Position numbers and translations under genes: made by a program
The notes under the pieces: generated by a model
Database searches by the model: none
Told to the model about the DNA's origin: nothing
What the model saw: only the letters and a program-made list of their open reading frames with translations
Part shown: positions 1 to 5,916 of the stretch, in pieces
Layout of the letters: each line of letters opens with the position of its first letter
Numbering within the stretch: position 1 is the first letter of the stretch
DNA from: DASTHS01 sp035718085
Lineage (GTDB): Bacteria > Actinomycetota > Acidimicrobiia > Acidimicrobiales > Palsa-688
DNA: 24,164 nt
Assembly: GCA_035718085.1 (NCBI GenBank)
Contig: DASTHS010000177.1
Location: 1-24,164 of the forward strand
Direction: 5' to 3'

Positions 1-339
1 GTTGTAGTACGGGGTCACCGCCAGGATCCCTGCGGCGCCGGCCGCGACCGCCGCCCGGGTCAGGTGCAGCGAGTGGGCCGTGTCGGCGGTGGTGGCGCCG
101 GCGACGACGGGCACGTCGACCGCGTCGGCCACCGCCGCCCACAGATCCGCCTTCTCGCCGTCGGTGAGGGCGGGCGATTCCCCGGTGGTGCCGGACACGA
201 TGAGCGCGTCGTTGCCCCGGTCGACCAGCCAGCGCGCCAGCGTGGCGGCGCCGTCGAGGTCCAGGCGCCCCGCGTCGTCGAAGGGTGTGACCATTGCGAC
301 CGCCACGGCGCCGAGGCGGCCGGGCCCGGGGGCTGACAT
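1..339 (-). CDS. dapA: 4-hydroxy-tetrahydrodipicolinate synthase, N-terminal 113 residues (3' part beyond window)
   Basis: DapA condenses pyruvate with aspartate semialdehyde, the first committed step of the lysine/diaminopimelate pathway, in the cytosol. The ATG at 337-339 opens a protein starting MSAPGPGRLGAVAVAMVTPF. It shows the family landmarks in order: VTPF near residue 17, GTTGESPAL near residue 50 (pyruvate carboxylate-binding loop) and VTPYYN at the window edge, which contains the conserved active-site tyrosine. The Schiff-base lysine lies in the missing C-terminal part. Full-length enzymes have about 290-300 residues, so roughly 60% is outside the window. It lies 81 bp downstream of dapB, the next enzyme of the same pathway. 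There is no Shine-Dalgarno; a TACGCT element 7 bp before the ATG suggests a leaderless transcript. Identity is very likely; only completeness is unknown. Confidence 0.93.
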   Translation of the reverse strand, partial: MSAPGPGRLGAVAVAMVTPFDDAGRLDLDGAATLARWLVDRGNDALIVSGTTGESPALTDGEKADLWAAVADAVDVPVVAGATTADTAHSLHLTRAAVAAGAAGILAVTPYYN

Positions 340-346
340 GGGGCCG

Positions 347-352
347 AGCGTA
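347..352 (-). promoter_or_regulatory. Candidate -10 element (TACGCT) for leaderless dapA mRNA
   Basis: On the minus strand TACGCT is followed by exactly 7 nt (cggcccc) and then the dapA ATG. This matches the TANNNT -10 consensus and the spacing that places the transcription start at or next to the A of ATG. No purine-rich ribosome binding site precedes the ATG. No convincing TTGACA-like -35 is visible 16-19 bp upstream, so this rests on the -10 and spacing alone. Confidence 0.45.
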
Positions 353-420
353 CCGTCGGGGCGGACCGGGCCCGGGTGACCGCCGGGCGGGGCCGGCGGC
401 CGGGGCCGGCGTCGGGCCGG

Positions 421-1212
421 CTACAGGCCGAGCAGGGGCTCGATGCCGACGGTCAGGCCGGGGCGGGCGCCGACCTCTTTGACCGCCACCAGCACGCCGG
501 GCATGAACGACGCCCGGTCGAGGCTGTCGTGGCGGATCGTGAGGGTCTCGCCGGCGGTGCCGAGCAGCACCTCCTGGTGGGCGACGAGGCCCCGCAGGCG
601 CACGGAGTGGATGCGGATGCCGCCGGGACCGGCGCCGCCCCGGGCGCCGGGCACGCTGGTGGTGCGCGTCGGGTCGGGCGCCCAGGCGCCCGACGCCGCG
701 GCCATGCGCTCGGCGGTGCGCAGCGCCGTGCCCGAGGGGGCGTCGAGCTTGCGGTCGTGGTGCAGCTCGATGATCTCGGCGGTCTCGAACCACGGGGCGG
801 CGAGCTCGGCGAAGCGCATGGCCAGCACTGCTCCGATGGCGAAGTTGGCGGCCAGCACGCAGCCGAGGCGGCCGCCGGCCGGGAACAGCGAGGCCAGCTC
901 TGCCTCGCCGTCGGGGCCGAGGCCGGTGGTGCCGATCACCAGGTGCAGGCCGGCGGCGGCGACCATGCGGGCGTTGGCCCGCACGGCGTCGGGGCTGGTG
1001 AAGTCGACGACGACCTCGGCCGCCCCGTCGGCCAGGACGTCGGCGGCGGCCGCCGGCGACGCGTAGGTGAGCCCGGGGGCTCCGGGCACCGCCGTGCCGG
1101 CACGGGCCGGGTCGACGGCGGCGACGAGCTCGGTGGCCGGGTCGTCGCGCACCGCGGCGCACACCGTCGCCCCCATGCGCCCGCCGGCGCCGAGCACCCC
1201 GACGCGGATCAC
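421..1212 (-). CDS. dapB: 4-hydroxy-tetrahydrodipicolinate reductase
   Basis: DapB reduces the DapA product with NAD(P)H in the diaminopimelate/lysine pathway. The 263-residue protein has the N-terminal dinucleotide-binding loop GAGGRMG (residues 8-14), the substrate/catalytic segment ELHHDRKLDAPSGTA (His151/His152, Lys155, and DAPSGT from 157), and a C-terminal GIEPLLGL typical of the family. Length is close to the usual 245-270. The stretch SVPGARGG...IHSVRLRGLVAHQEV (about 187-216) matches the longer substrate-loop form of actinobacterial enzymes. It starts with GTG, and its first base lies inside the stop of the upstream M16 peptidase (GTGA, 4-nt overlap), so translational coupling is likely. 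dapA follows after 81 bp. Both active-site regions are intact. Confidence 0.96.
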   Translation of the reverse strand: MIRVGVLGAGGRMGATVCAAVRDDPATELVAAVDPARAGTAVPGAPGLTYASPAAAADVLADGAAEVVVDFTSPDAVRANARMVAAAGLHLVIGTTGLGPDGEAELASLFPAGGRLGCVLAANFAIGAVLAMRFAELAAPWFETAEIIELHHDRKLDAPSGTALRTAERMAAASGAWAPDPTRTTSVPGARGGAGPGGIRIHSVRLRGLVAHQEVLLGTAGETLTIRHDSLDRASFMPGVLVAVKEVGARPGLTVGIEPLLGL

Positions 1213-2468
1213 CCCCGGCGCCCCGCGAGGTCGTCGGCGACGTCGAGGTCGGCGTCACCGTCGTCGTCGCCGGGGCCGACCAGCACGGTGGTGCGGGCGT
1301 CCCGGTCGGCGCCGAGGATGCGGGCGGCGAGGGCGTTCACCTCGTCGAGGGTCACCGCGTCGATGCGGGCGTCGAGCTCGTCGACGTCGGGCACCTCGCC
1401 GTGCACCAGTTGGGCGTAGGCGATGCGACTCATCCGCGCCCCGGAGTCTTCGAGGCCCAGGGCCAGCGATCCCTTGAGGTGCGAGCGGGCCAGCCGGAGC
1501 TCGGCGGCGGTGATGCCGTCGGCGGCCACCCGGTCGAGCTCGGCGTGGACCAGGTCGGTGACCTCCTCGGCGGAGGCGGGCGAGGTGCCGGCGTAGACGG
1601 CGAAGCCCCCGGCGTGCTGGTGCGAGAGCCGGTAGGAGTACACCGAGTAGGCCAGGCCCCGCTCCTCGCGGATGGCCTGGAACAGGCGGCTCGACATGCC
1701 ACCGCCGACGACGTGGTCGAGCACGGTCAGGGCGTGCCGCTCGGGGGCATCGCGGGTGAGGGCGCGCACGCCGACCACGACCTGGGCCTGCTCGGTGGGC
1801 CGCTCGAGCACCAGCTCCCGCTCGGGCGGCGCCACGGGCGCGGCCCGCTCGGGGCGGGCGCCGCCGGCGCGGCCGCCGCCGGCTGCGTCGAGGCCGCGGC
1901 GCAGGCCGTCGAGCACCTGCTCGTGGGTGACGTTGCCGGCCGCGGCGAACACCAGGTTCGCCGGGCGGTAGTGGTGGTCGTGGAAGTCGCGGATGCGGTC
2001 GCGGGCCATCGCCGTGATCGACGACTCCGAGCCGAGCACCTCCCGGCCGAGGGGGTGCCCGGGGAAGAGGGCGCCGCTGAACACGTCGTGGACGAGGTCG
2101 GCGGGCTCGTCGGCGTGCATCAGGATCTCCTCGAGGATCACCTGCCGCTCCGACTCGACCTCGTCGTCGCGGAACGACGGCGACCAGATGATGTCGGAGA
2201 GGATGTCGAGGCCGCGGTCGACGTCGACGGCGAGCAGCCGGGCGTAGAAGGCGGTGTGCTCCTTCGACGTGTAGGCGTTGATGTCGCCGCCGACGGCGTC
2301 GACCTCCTCGGCGATCCGGCGCGCCGAGCGGGTGGGCGTCCCCTTGAAGAGCAGGTGCTCGAGGAAGTGGCTGGCGCCCCACTCGGCCGGCCCCTCGTCG
2401 ACCGAGCCGGTGCCGACCCAGAAGCCCAGGGCCACCGAGCGGACGTCGGTCATCCGCTCGGTGACCAC
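1209..2468 (-). CDS. pepR: M16 family zinc metallopeptidase (PepR/processing-peptidase-like)
   Basis: This is a single-chain, pitrilysin-family peptidase resembling the mycobacterial PepR next to pnp and mitochondrial processing peptidase beta. From the GTG at 2468 it has 419 residues. The inverted zinc motif HFLEH lies at 34-38, and the third zinc ligand is in ESERQVILEEI (Glu113 or Glu114, about 75 residues later). The C-terminal half has the family's RGLAYSVYSY segment. All metal ligands are present, so it is predicted active; the substrate is unknown. The start is uncertain. In-frame sequence from 2504 (LIRTSTLEGGLTVVTER) matches the usual first strand of the family (TxLPGGLRVVTE), but no ATG, GTG or TTG lies there; only CTG at 2504, overlapping the pnp stop. 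The GTG at 2468 has a purine-rich gagggtgg 7 nt upstream. It is operonic with pnp and overlaps dapB by 4 nt. Confidence 0.9.
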   Translation of the reverse strand: MVTERMTDVRSVALGFWVGTGSVDEGPAEWGASHFLEHLLFKGTPTRSARRIAEEVDAVGGDINAYTSKEHTAFYARLLAVDVDRGLDILSDIIWSPSFRDDEVESERQVILEEILMHADEPADLVHDVFSGALFPGHPLGREVLGSESSITAMARDRIRDFHDHHYRPANLVFAAAGNVTHEQVLDGLRRGLDAAGGGRAGGARPERAAPVAPPERELVLERPTEQAQVVVGVRALTRDAPERHALTVLDHVVGGGMSSRLFQAIREERGLAYSVYSYRLSHQHAGGFAVYAGTSPASAEEVTDLVHAELDRVAADGITAAELRLARSHLKGSLALGLEDSGARMSRIAYAQLVHGEVPDVDELDARIDAVTLDEVNALAARILGADRDARTTVLVGPGDDDGDADLDVADDLAGRRG

Positions 2469-2500
2469 GGTCAGGCCACCCTCGAGGGTGCTGGTGCGGA

Positions 2501-4882
2501 TCAGGGCCGGCGCCGGCGCGGGTTGCGGCGCGGTCCCCGGTCTCCCCGGGCGGCGCCGTTGCCGCTGCCGCCCTCGGGGGCGGGGCCGAGGTCGCCGAAG
2601 GTGGCGGCGGCCTCTTCCTCCCAGCTGTCCTCGAAGCTGGCGACCGGGGTGTCGTCGGTGGCCGTCGCCACGGCGCCGCCGTCGCGCTCGACCGCCGGGG
2701 CGGCTTCGGCGGCGTCGGCGCCGCCCTCACCGGTCAGCGACAGCGACACCTTTCCCTGGGGGTCGATGTCGTCGACGCGCACCTCGATCTCGTCGCCGAG
2801 GTCGACGACGTCCTCCACCCGGTCGATGCGCTTGCCACGCCCGAGCTTGGAGATGTGCACCAGGCCGTCGCGGCCGGGGAGGATGTTCACGAACGCCCCG
2901 AACTTGGTGATGTTCACCACCCGGCCGGCGTAGACGGCCCCCACCTCGGCCTTGGGGGGGTCGAGGATCAGCTCGATGCGGCGGCGGGCCTCGGCGACCG
3001 CGGCGCCGTCCCTCGCCCCGATGGTGACCGTGCCGGTCACGCCGTCGTCGTCGACGTTGATGTCGGCGCCGGTCTCCTGCTGCAAGGCGTTGATGACCTT
3101 GCCCTTGGGGCCGATGACCTCGCCGATCTTGTCGATCGGGATCTCCAGGCTGACGATCTTCGGGGCGGTGTCGCGCACGTCGTCGCGTGGCTCGGCGATG
3201 GCCCCGTGCATGACCTCGAGGATCTTCAGGCGGGCCTCGCGGGCCTGGCCGAGGGCCTTGGCCAGCACGTCAGCGGGCAGCCCGTCGATCTTGGTGTCGA
3301 GCTGCAGGGCGGTGACGAACTCGGCGGTGCCGGCGACCTTGAAGTCCATGTCGCCGAAGGCGTCTTCGGCGCCGAGGATGTCAGTCAGGGCGATGTAGTT
3401 GTCGTCGACCTTGACCAGCCCCATGGCGATGCCGGCCACCGGCGCCTTGATCGGCACGCCGGCGTCCATGAGCGACAGGCTCGAGGAGCACACCGAGGCC
3501 ATCGACGTCGACCCGTTGGAGGCGAGCACCTCCGAGACCAGCCGCAGGGCGTAGGGGAACTCCTCGACGCTGGGCACGACCGGCAGCAGCGCCCGCTCGG
3601 CGAGGAGGCCGTGGCCGATCTCACGGCGCTTGGGGCTGCCCACCCGGCCGACCTCGCCGTTCGCCGAGGGCGGCATGTTGTAGTGGTGCATGTAGCGCTT
3701 CTTGTCGTCGACGCCGAGGGTGTCGAGCAGCTGGTCCATGCGCGGCATGCCGAGGGTGGTGACGTTGAGCACCTGGGTCTCGCCCCGCTGGAACAGCCCG
3801 GAGCCGTGGGCGGTCGGGATCAGGCCGACCCGGGCCGACAGCGGCCGGATGTCGGCCGGGCCGCGCCCGTCGATGCGCACCCCGGAGGTGGCGATGCGGT
3901 CGCGCACCACCTTCTTGGTGAGCGAGCGCACGGCGGCGCGGATCTCCTTGTCGCGGCCGGTGAACTCGCCGGACAGCTCGGCCACGATGGCGGAAGTCGC
4001 CTCGTCGGTGGCCCGCTCGCGCTCGGCCTTGACCGTGATGCGGCTGACCTCGTCGACGCGAGCGGTGCCGACCTCGGCCACCCGGGCCATGACGTCGTCG
4101 CCGTAGTCGCGCACGGGGGTGAACTGCAGGGGCGCCCGGGTGCCCGCCTGCTCGACGAGCTGGCGCTGCAGCTCGATCGACTCGCGAATCCAGGTCTTGG
4201 CCGCCTCCAGCCCGTCGGCGATCGCCTCCTCGGTGACCTTGGGGGCGCCGCTCTCGTAGAGGGGCCACGCCGCCTCGGTGCCGCCCGCCTCCACCATCAT
4301 GATGGCGACGTCGCCGCCGTCGAGCTGGCGGCCGGCGACGACGAGCTCGAAGGCCGACTCGTCACCCTCCTGGTAGGTGGGGTGGGGCAGCCACTCGCCC
4401 TCGCCGGTCCAGGCGATGCGCACGGCGCCGATGGGGCCCTCGAAGGGGATGCCCGACAGCATCAGCGCAGCGCTGGCCGCGTTGATGGCCAGCACGTCGT
4501 GGGGGTTCTCCTGGTCGGCACCGATGACGGTGACCACGACCTGGGTCTCGTTGCGGTAGCCGTCGGCGAAGCTCGGCCGCAGCGGCCGGTCGATCAGCCG
4601 GCAGGTCAGGATGGCCTGGTCGCTCGGGCGGCCCTCACGGCGGAAGAACGAGCCGGGGATCTTCCCGGCCGCGTACATGCGCTCCTCGACGTCGACGGTC
4701 AGCGGGAAGAAGTCGATGCCCTCGCGCACGCCGTTGGCGGCGTTCGCGGTGACGAGGACCTCGGTGTCGCCGATGCGGCCGACGACGGCGCCCTGCGACT
4801 GCTGGGCCAGCAGGCCGGTCTCGAAGCTGAGGGTCTTCGACGTCCCCGTGATGGGGGCGGAGACGGTGGTGGCACCTTCCAT
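2501..4882 (-). CDS. pnp: Polyribonucleotide nucleotidyltransferase (PNPase)
   Basis: PNPase is a trimeric 3'-5' phosphorolytic exoribonuclease that degrades and tails RNA. The 793-residue protein has the first RNase PH domain (about 15-145, with FFRREGRP at 79-86), the helical domain (about 245-325), the catalytic second RNase PH domain (about 335-555, with GSTSMASVCSSSL near 457-469 and the metal/phosphate motif ILGAEDAFGDMDFKVAGT at 502-519), a KH domain (about 575-637, GPKGK at 591-595) and an S1 domain (about 646-716). An acidic tail then ends in an Arg-rich RGDRGPRRNPRRRRP, probably an RNA or protein contact. The ATG at 4882 was chosen because AAAGGAG lies 7 nt upstream and the family N-terminus starts here; in-frame residues further upstream are not family-like. 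It follows rpsO, as in many bacteria, separated by a hairpin-rich leader. Confidence 0.97.
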   Translation of the reverse strand: MEGATTVSAPITGTSKTLSFETGLLAQQSQGAVVGRIGDTEVLVTANAANGVREGIDFFPLTVDVEERMYAAGKIPGSFFRREGRPSDQAILTCRLIDRPLRPSFADGYRNETQVVVTVIGADQENPHDVLAINAASAALMLSGIPFEGPIGAVRIAWTGEGEWLPHPTYQEGDESAFELVVAGRQLDGGDVAIMMVEAGGTEAAWPLYESGAPKVTEEAIADGLEAAKTWIRESIELQRQLVEQAGTRAPLQFTPVRDYGDDVMARVAEVGTARVDEVSRITVKAERERATDEATSAIVAELSGEFTGRDKEIRAAVRSLTKKVVRDRIATSGVRIDGRGPADIRPLSARVGLIPTAHGSGLFQRGETQVLNVTTLGMPRMDQLLDTLGVDDKKRYMHHYNMPPSANGEVGRVGSPKRREIGHGLLAERALLPVVPSVEEFPYALRLVSEVLASNGSTSMASVCSSSLSLMDAGVPIKAPVAGIAMGLVKVDDNYIALTDILGAEDAFGDMDFKVAGTAEFVTALQLDTKIDGLPADVLAKALGQAREARLKILEVMHGAIAEPRDDVRDTAPKIVSLEIPIDKIGEVIGPKGKVINALQQETGADINVDDDGVTGTVTIGARDGAAVAEARRRIELILDPPKAEVGAVYAGRVVNITKFGAFVNILPGRDGLVHISKLGRGKRIDRVEDVVDLGDEIEVRVDDIDPQGKVSLSLTGEGGADAAEAAPAVERDGGAVATATDDTPVASFEDSWEEEAAATFGDLGPAPEGGSGNGAARGDRGPRRNPRRRRP

Positions 4883-4889
4883 AGGTGCG

Positions 4890-4896
4890 CTCCTTT
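4890..4896 (-). promoter_or_regulatory. Strong ribosome binding site of pnp
   Basis: AAAGGAG on the minus strand lies 7 nt before the pnp ATG at 4882. This fixes the start against the longer open frame that runs up to 5044. Confidence 0.8.
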
Positions 4897-4900
4897 CGTG

Positions 4901-4920
4901 CCCGGCCGCGATGGGCCGGG
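4901..4920 (-). promoter_or_regulatory. Hairpin in the pnp leader, directly upstream of the RBS
   Basis: Cccggcc (4901-4907) pairs perfectly with ggccggg (4914-4920) around a 6-nt loop. It ends only 4 nt before the pnp Shine-Dalgarno, so it could affect ribosome access or be an RNase III/PNPase target. The function is inference. Confidence 0.4.
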
Positions 4921-4995
4921 GTCGGGAGCGGCGGGGCCAGTTCCCAGTCGGAGGCACCCCGCCGCCAGGGCTGGGGGGTCGTCGACTGGCAGCTG

Positions 4996-5013
4996 ACCGA
5001 GCCGCCGCTCGGT
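4996..5013 (-). terminator. Third hairpin of the rpsO-pnp spacer
   Basis: Accgagc (4996-5002) and gctcggt (5007-5013) form a perfect 7-bp stem with the 4-nt loop cgcc. It is the third hairpin after the rpsO stop codon. No U-run follows, so it may be an attenuator or processing site rather than a terminator. Confidence 0.4.
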
Positions 5014-5016
5014 GAG

Positions 5017-5039
5017 GCGCCCGGGACGGTCCCAGGCGC
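5017..5039 (-). terminator. Second hairpin of the rpsO-pnp spacer
   Basis: A 10-bp stem (5017-5026 with 5030-5039) closes a 3-nt loop. In the minus-strand RNA all ten positions pair, one as a G-U wobble. On the plus strand the same position is a C-A mismatch. This strand bias supports a structure used by the rpsO-pnp transcript. No U-tract follows. Confidence 0.5.
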
Positions 5040-5040
5040 G

Positions 5041-5069
5041 CCACGAGCGGCCCGCAGGGCCGCCCGTGG
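5041..5069 (-). terminator. Strong hairpin just after rpsO
   Basis: A 13-bp GC-rich stem (5041-5053 with 5057-5069) with a 3-nt loop begins 9 nt after the rpsO stop codon. As in the next hairpin, the one imperfect position is a G-U wobble in the minus-strand RNA and an A-C mismatch on the other strand. It is a good candidate for a U-less actinobacterial terminator, attenuator or RNase III site that separates rpsO and pnp expression. Confidence 0.55.
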
Positions 5070-5077
5070 GAGTGGAT

Positions 5078-5335
5078 CTAGCGGCGGAGGCCCAACCGGG
5101 CGATGAGGCTCCGGTAGCGCTCCACGTCGTTGTCGCGGACGTAGTCGAGCAGGCGGCGGCGCCGGCCGATGAGCTTCATCAACCCGCGGCGGGTGTGATG
5201 ATCGCCCTTGTGGATCTTCAGGTGCTCGGTCAGGTGGGCGATGCGCTCGGAGAGGATGGCGACCTGCACCTCCGGCGACCCGGTGTCGGTCGGGTGGGTC
5301 CGGTAGTTCTCGATCGTTGCGGCCTTGTCGGGCAT
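5078..5335 (-). CDS. rpsO: 30S ribosomal protein S15
   Basis: S15 binds the central domain of 16S rRNA early in small-subunit assembly and forms a bridge to the large subunit. The 85-residue protein (the family is about 85-90) carries the signature THPTDTGSPEVQVAILSERI at about 13-32, then LTEHLKIHKGDHHTRRGLM, the Arg-rich IGRRRRLLDYV and a C-terminus YRSLIARLGLRR. The start is the ATG at 5335, with GAGGAA about 10 nt upstream; the longer open frame upstream is not S15-like. pnp follows 195 bp downstream after several hairpins, a conserved pairing. The 5' leader has an inverted repeat at 5375-5391 that might serve autoregulation, since S15 represses its own synthesis in several bacteria. Confidence 0.97.
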   Translation of the reverse strand: MPDKAATIENYRTHPTDTGSPEVQVAILSERIAHLTEHLKIHKGDHHTRRGLMKLIGRRRRLLDYVRDNDVERYRSLIARLGLRR

Positions 5336-5374
5336 GCGGCGGGGCTTCCTCGGGGACGTCGGTGGGTGGTGCGG

Positions 5375-5391
5375 GTCGGCGGACCGCCGAC
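5375..5391. promoter_or_regulatory. 17-bp perfect inverted repeat in the rpsO leader
   Basis: Gtcggcgg-a-ccgccgac is a perfect inverted repeat, able to form a 7-bp stem with a 3-nt loop in RNA. It lies 40-56 nt upstream of the rpsO ATG in the 128-bp divergent spacer between rpsO and arfB. It could be a protein operator or a translational control hairpin. The rest of the spacer shows no clear -10/-35 pair. Confidence 0.35.
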
Positions 5392-5457
5392 GACGGGGCA
5401 GGTCACGCTGTCGCCAGGGCGCGCCCGGGCGCACCGGACGGCTCTTGAGGGTAGCAG

Positions 5458-5469
5458 CACCACGTGGTG
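5458..5469. promoter_or_regulatory. 12-bp palindrome over the arfB start codon
   Basis: Caccacgtggtg is a perfect 12-bp palindrome centred on the first base of the arfB GTG codon. Its position in a divergent intergenic region fits an operator, but no known regulator site is recognised and chance is possible in this composition. Confidence 0.25.
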
Positions 5470-5916
5470 AGCGGCGGTGCAGGGCAGGTGCTCGTGGTGC
5501 CGGGGGCACCCGGGGGGCCGGCGCCGCGCGGGCTGCGCATCCCCCTCGACGAGATGACCTGGCGGTTCTCCGGCTCGGGCGGCCCGGGGGGCCAGCACGC
5601 CAACACCACCAACACCCGCGCCGAGGTGGTCTTCGACCTGGCCGCCAGCCCGAGCGTCCCCGAGGCCGCCCGCACCCTGCTGGTCGACCGCCTGGGTGCG
5701 GTGGTGGCCGTGGCCGCCTCCGACCGCCGCAGCCAGGTGCAGAACCGTGACCTGGCCCTCGAGCGGCTGGCTGCCAGGCTGGCCGCCGCCCTCGTCGTCG
5801 ACCGGCCCCGGCGGCCTACCCGGCCGTCGCGGGCGGCGGTGCGCCGCCGTCTCGACGCCAAACGCCGCCAGGGTGACCGCAAAGCCGCCCGCCGCCGCCC
5901 CCAGGAGGAGTCGTGA
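5464..5916 (+). CDS. arfB: Peptidyl-tRNA hydrolase ArfB (ribosome rescue factor, YaeJ/ICT1 family)
   Basis: ArfB enters ribosomes stalled without a stop codon and hydrolyses the peptidyl-tRNA. The 150-residue protein is a single release-factor catalytic domain: SGSGGPGGQHANTTNT carries the GGQ motif at residues 42-44, followed by RRSQVQNRDLALERL (about 88-102), matching the family's YRSQELNREAAL. The C-terminal tail RRPTRPSRAAVRRRLDAKRR (about 116-135) is the Arg/Lys-rich extension that occupies the mRNA channel. It has no codon-recognition domain, so it is not RF1/RF2, and the length is that of ArfB (about 140). The GTG at 5464 lacks a good SD; the GTG at 5467 is an alternative. It is on the strand opposite to its housekeeping neighbours and overlaps the next gene by GTGA. 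Confidence 0.9.
   Translation: MVSGGAGQVLVVPGAPGGPAPRGLRIPLDEMTWRFSGSGGPGGQHANTTNTRAEVVFDLAASPSVPEAARTLLVDRLGAVVAVAASDRRSQVQNRDLALERLAARLAAALVVDRPRRPTRPSRAAVRRRLDAKRRQGDRKAARRRPQEES

Noticed and set aside
340..420. GC-rich inverted segments between dapB and dapA considered as a terminator
   Set aside because: Only 5-bp stems with many alternative pairings from ggcc/ccgg runs; not distinguishable from composition.
376..2933. Plus-strand open frames of 347 and 510 codons opposite dapB and the M16 peptidase
   Set aside because: High-GC antisense frames; the minus-strand genes are intact with catalytic residues, and the plus frames cross gene borders without sense.
2855..4996. Long plus-strand open frame (713 codons) opposite pnp
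   Set aside because: It is a shadow of pnp: composition is His/Asp/Val/Gly-rich as expected from the reverse complement of GC-rich codons, no family motif is visible, and pnp on the other strand is complete with all domains.
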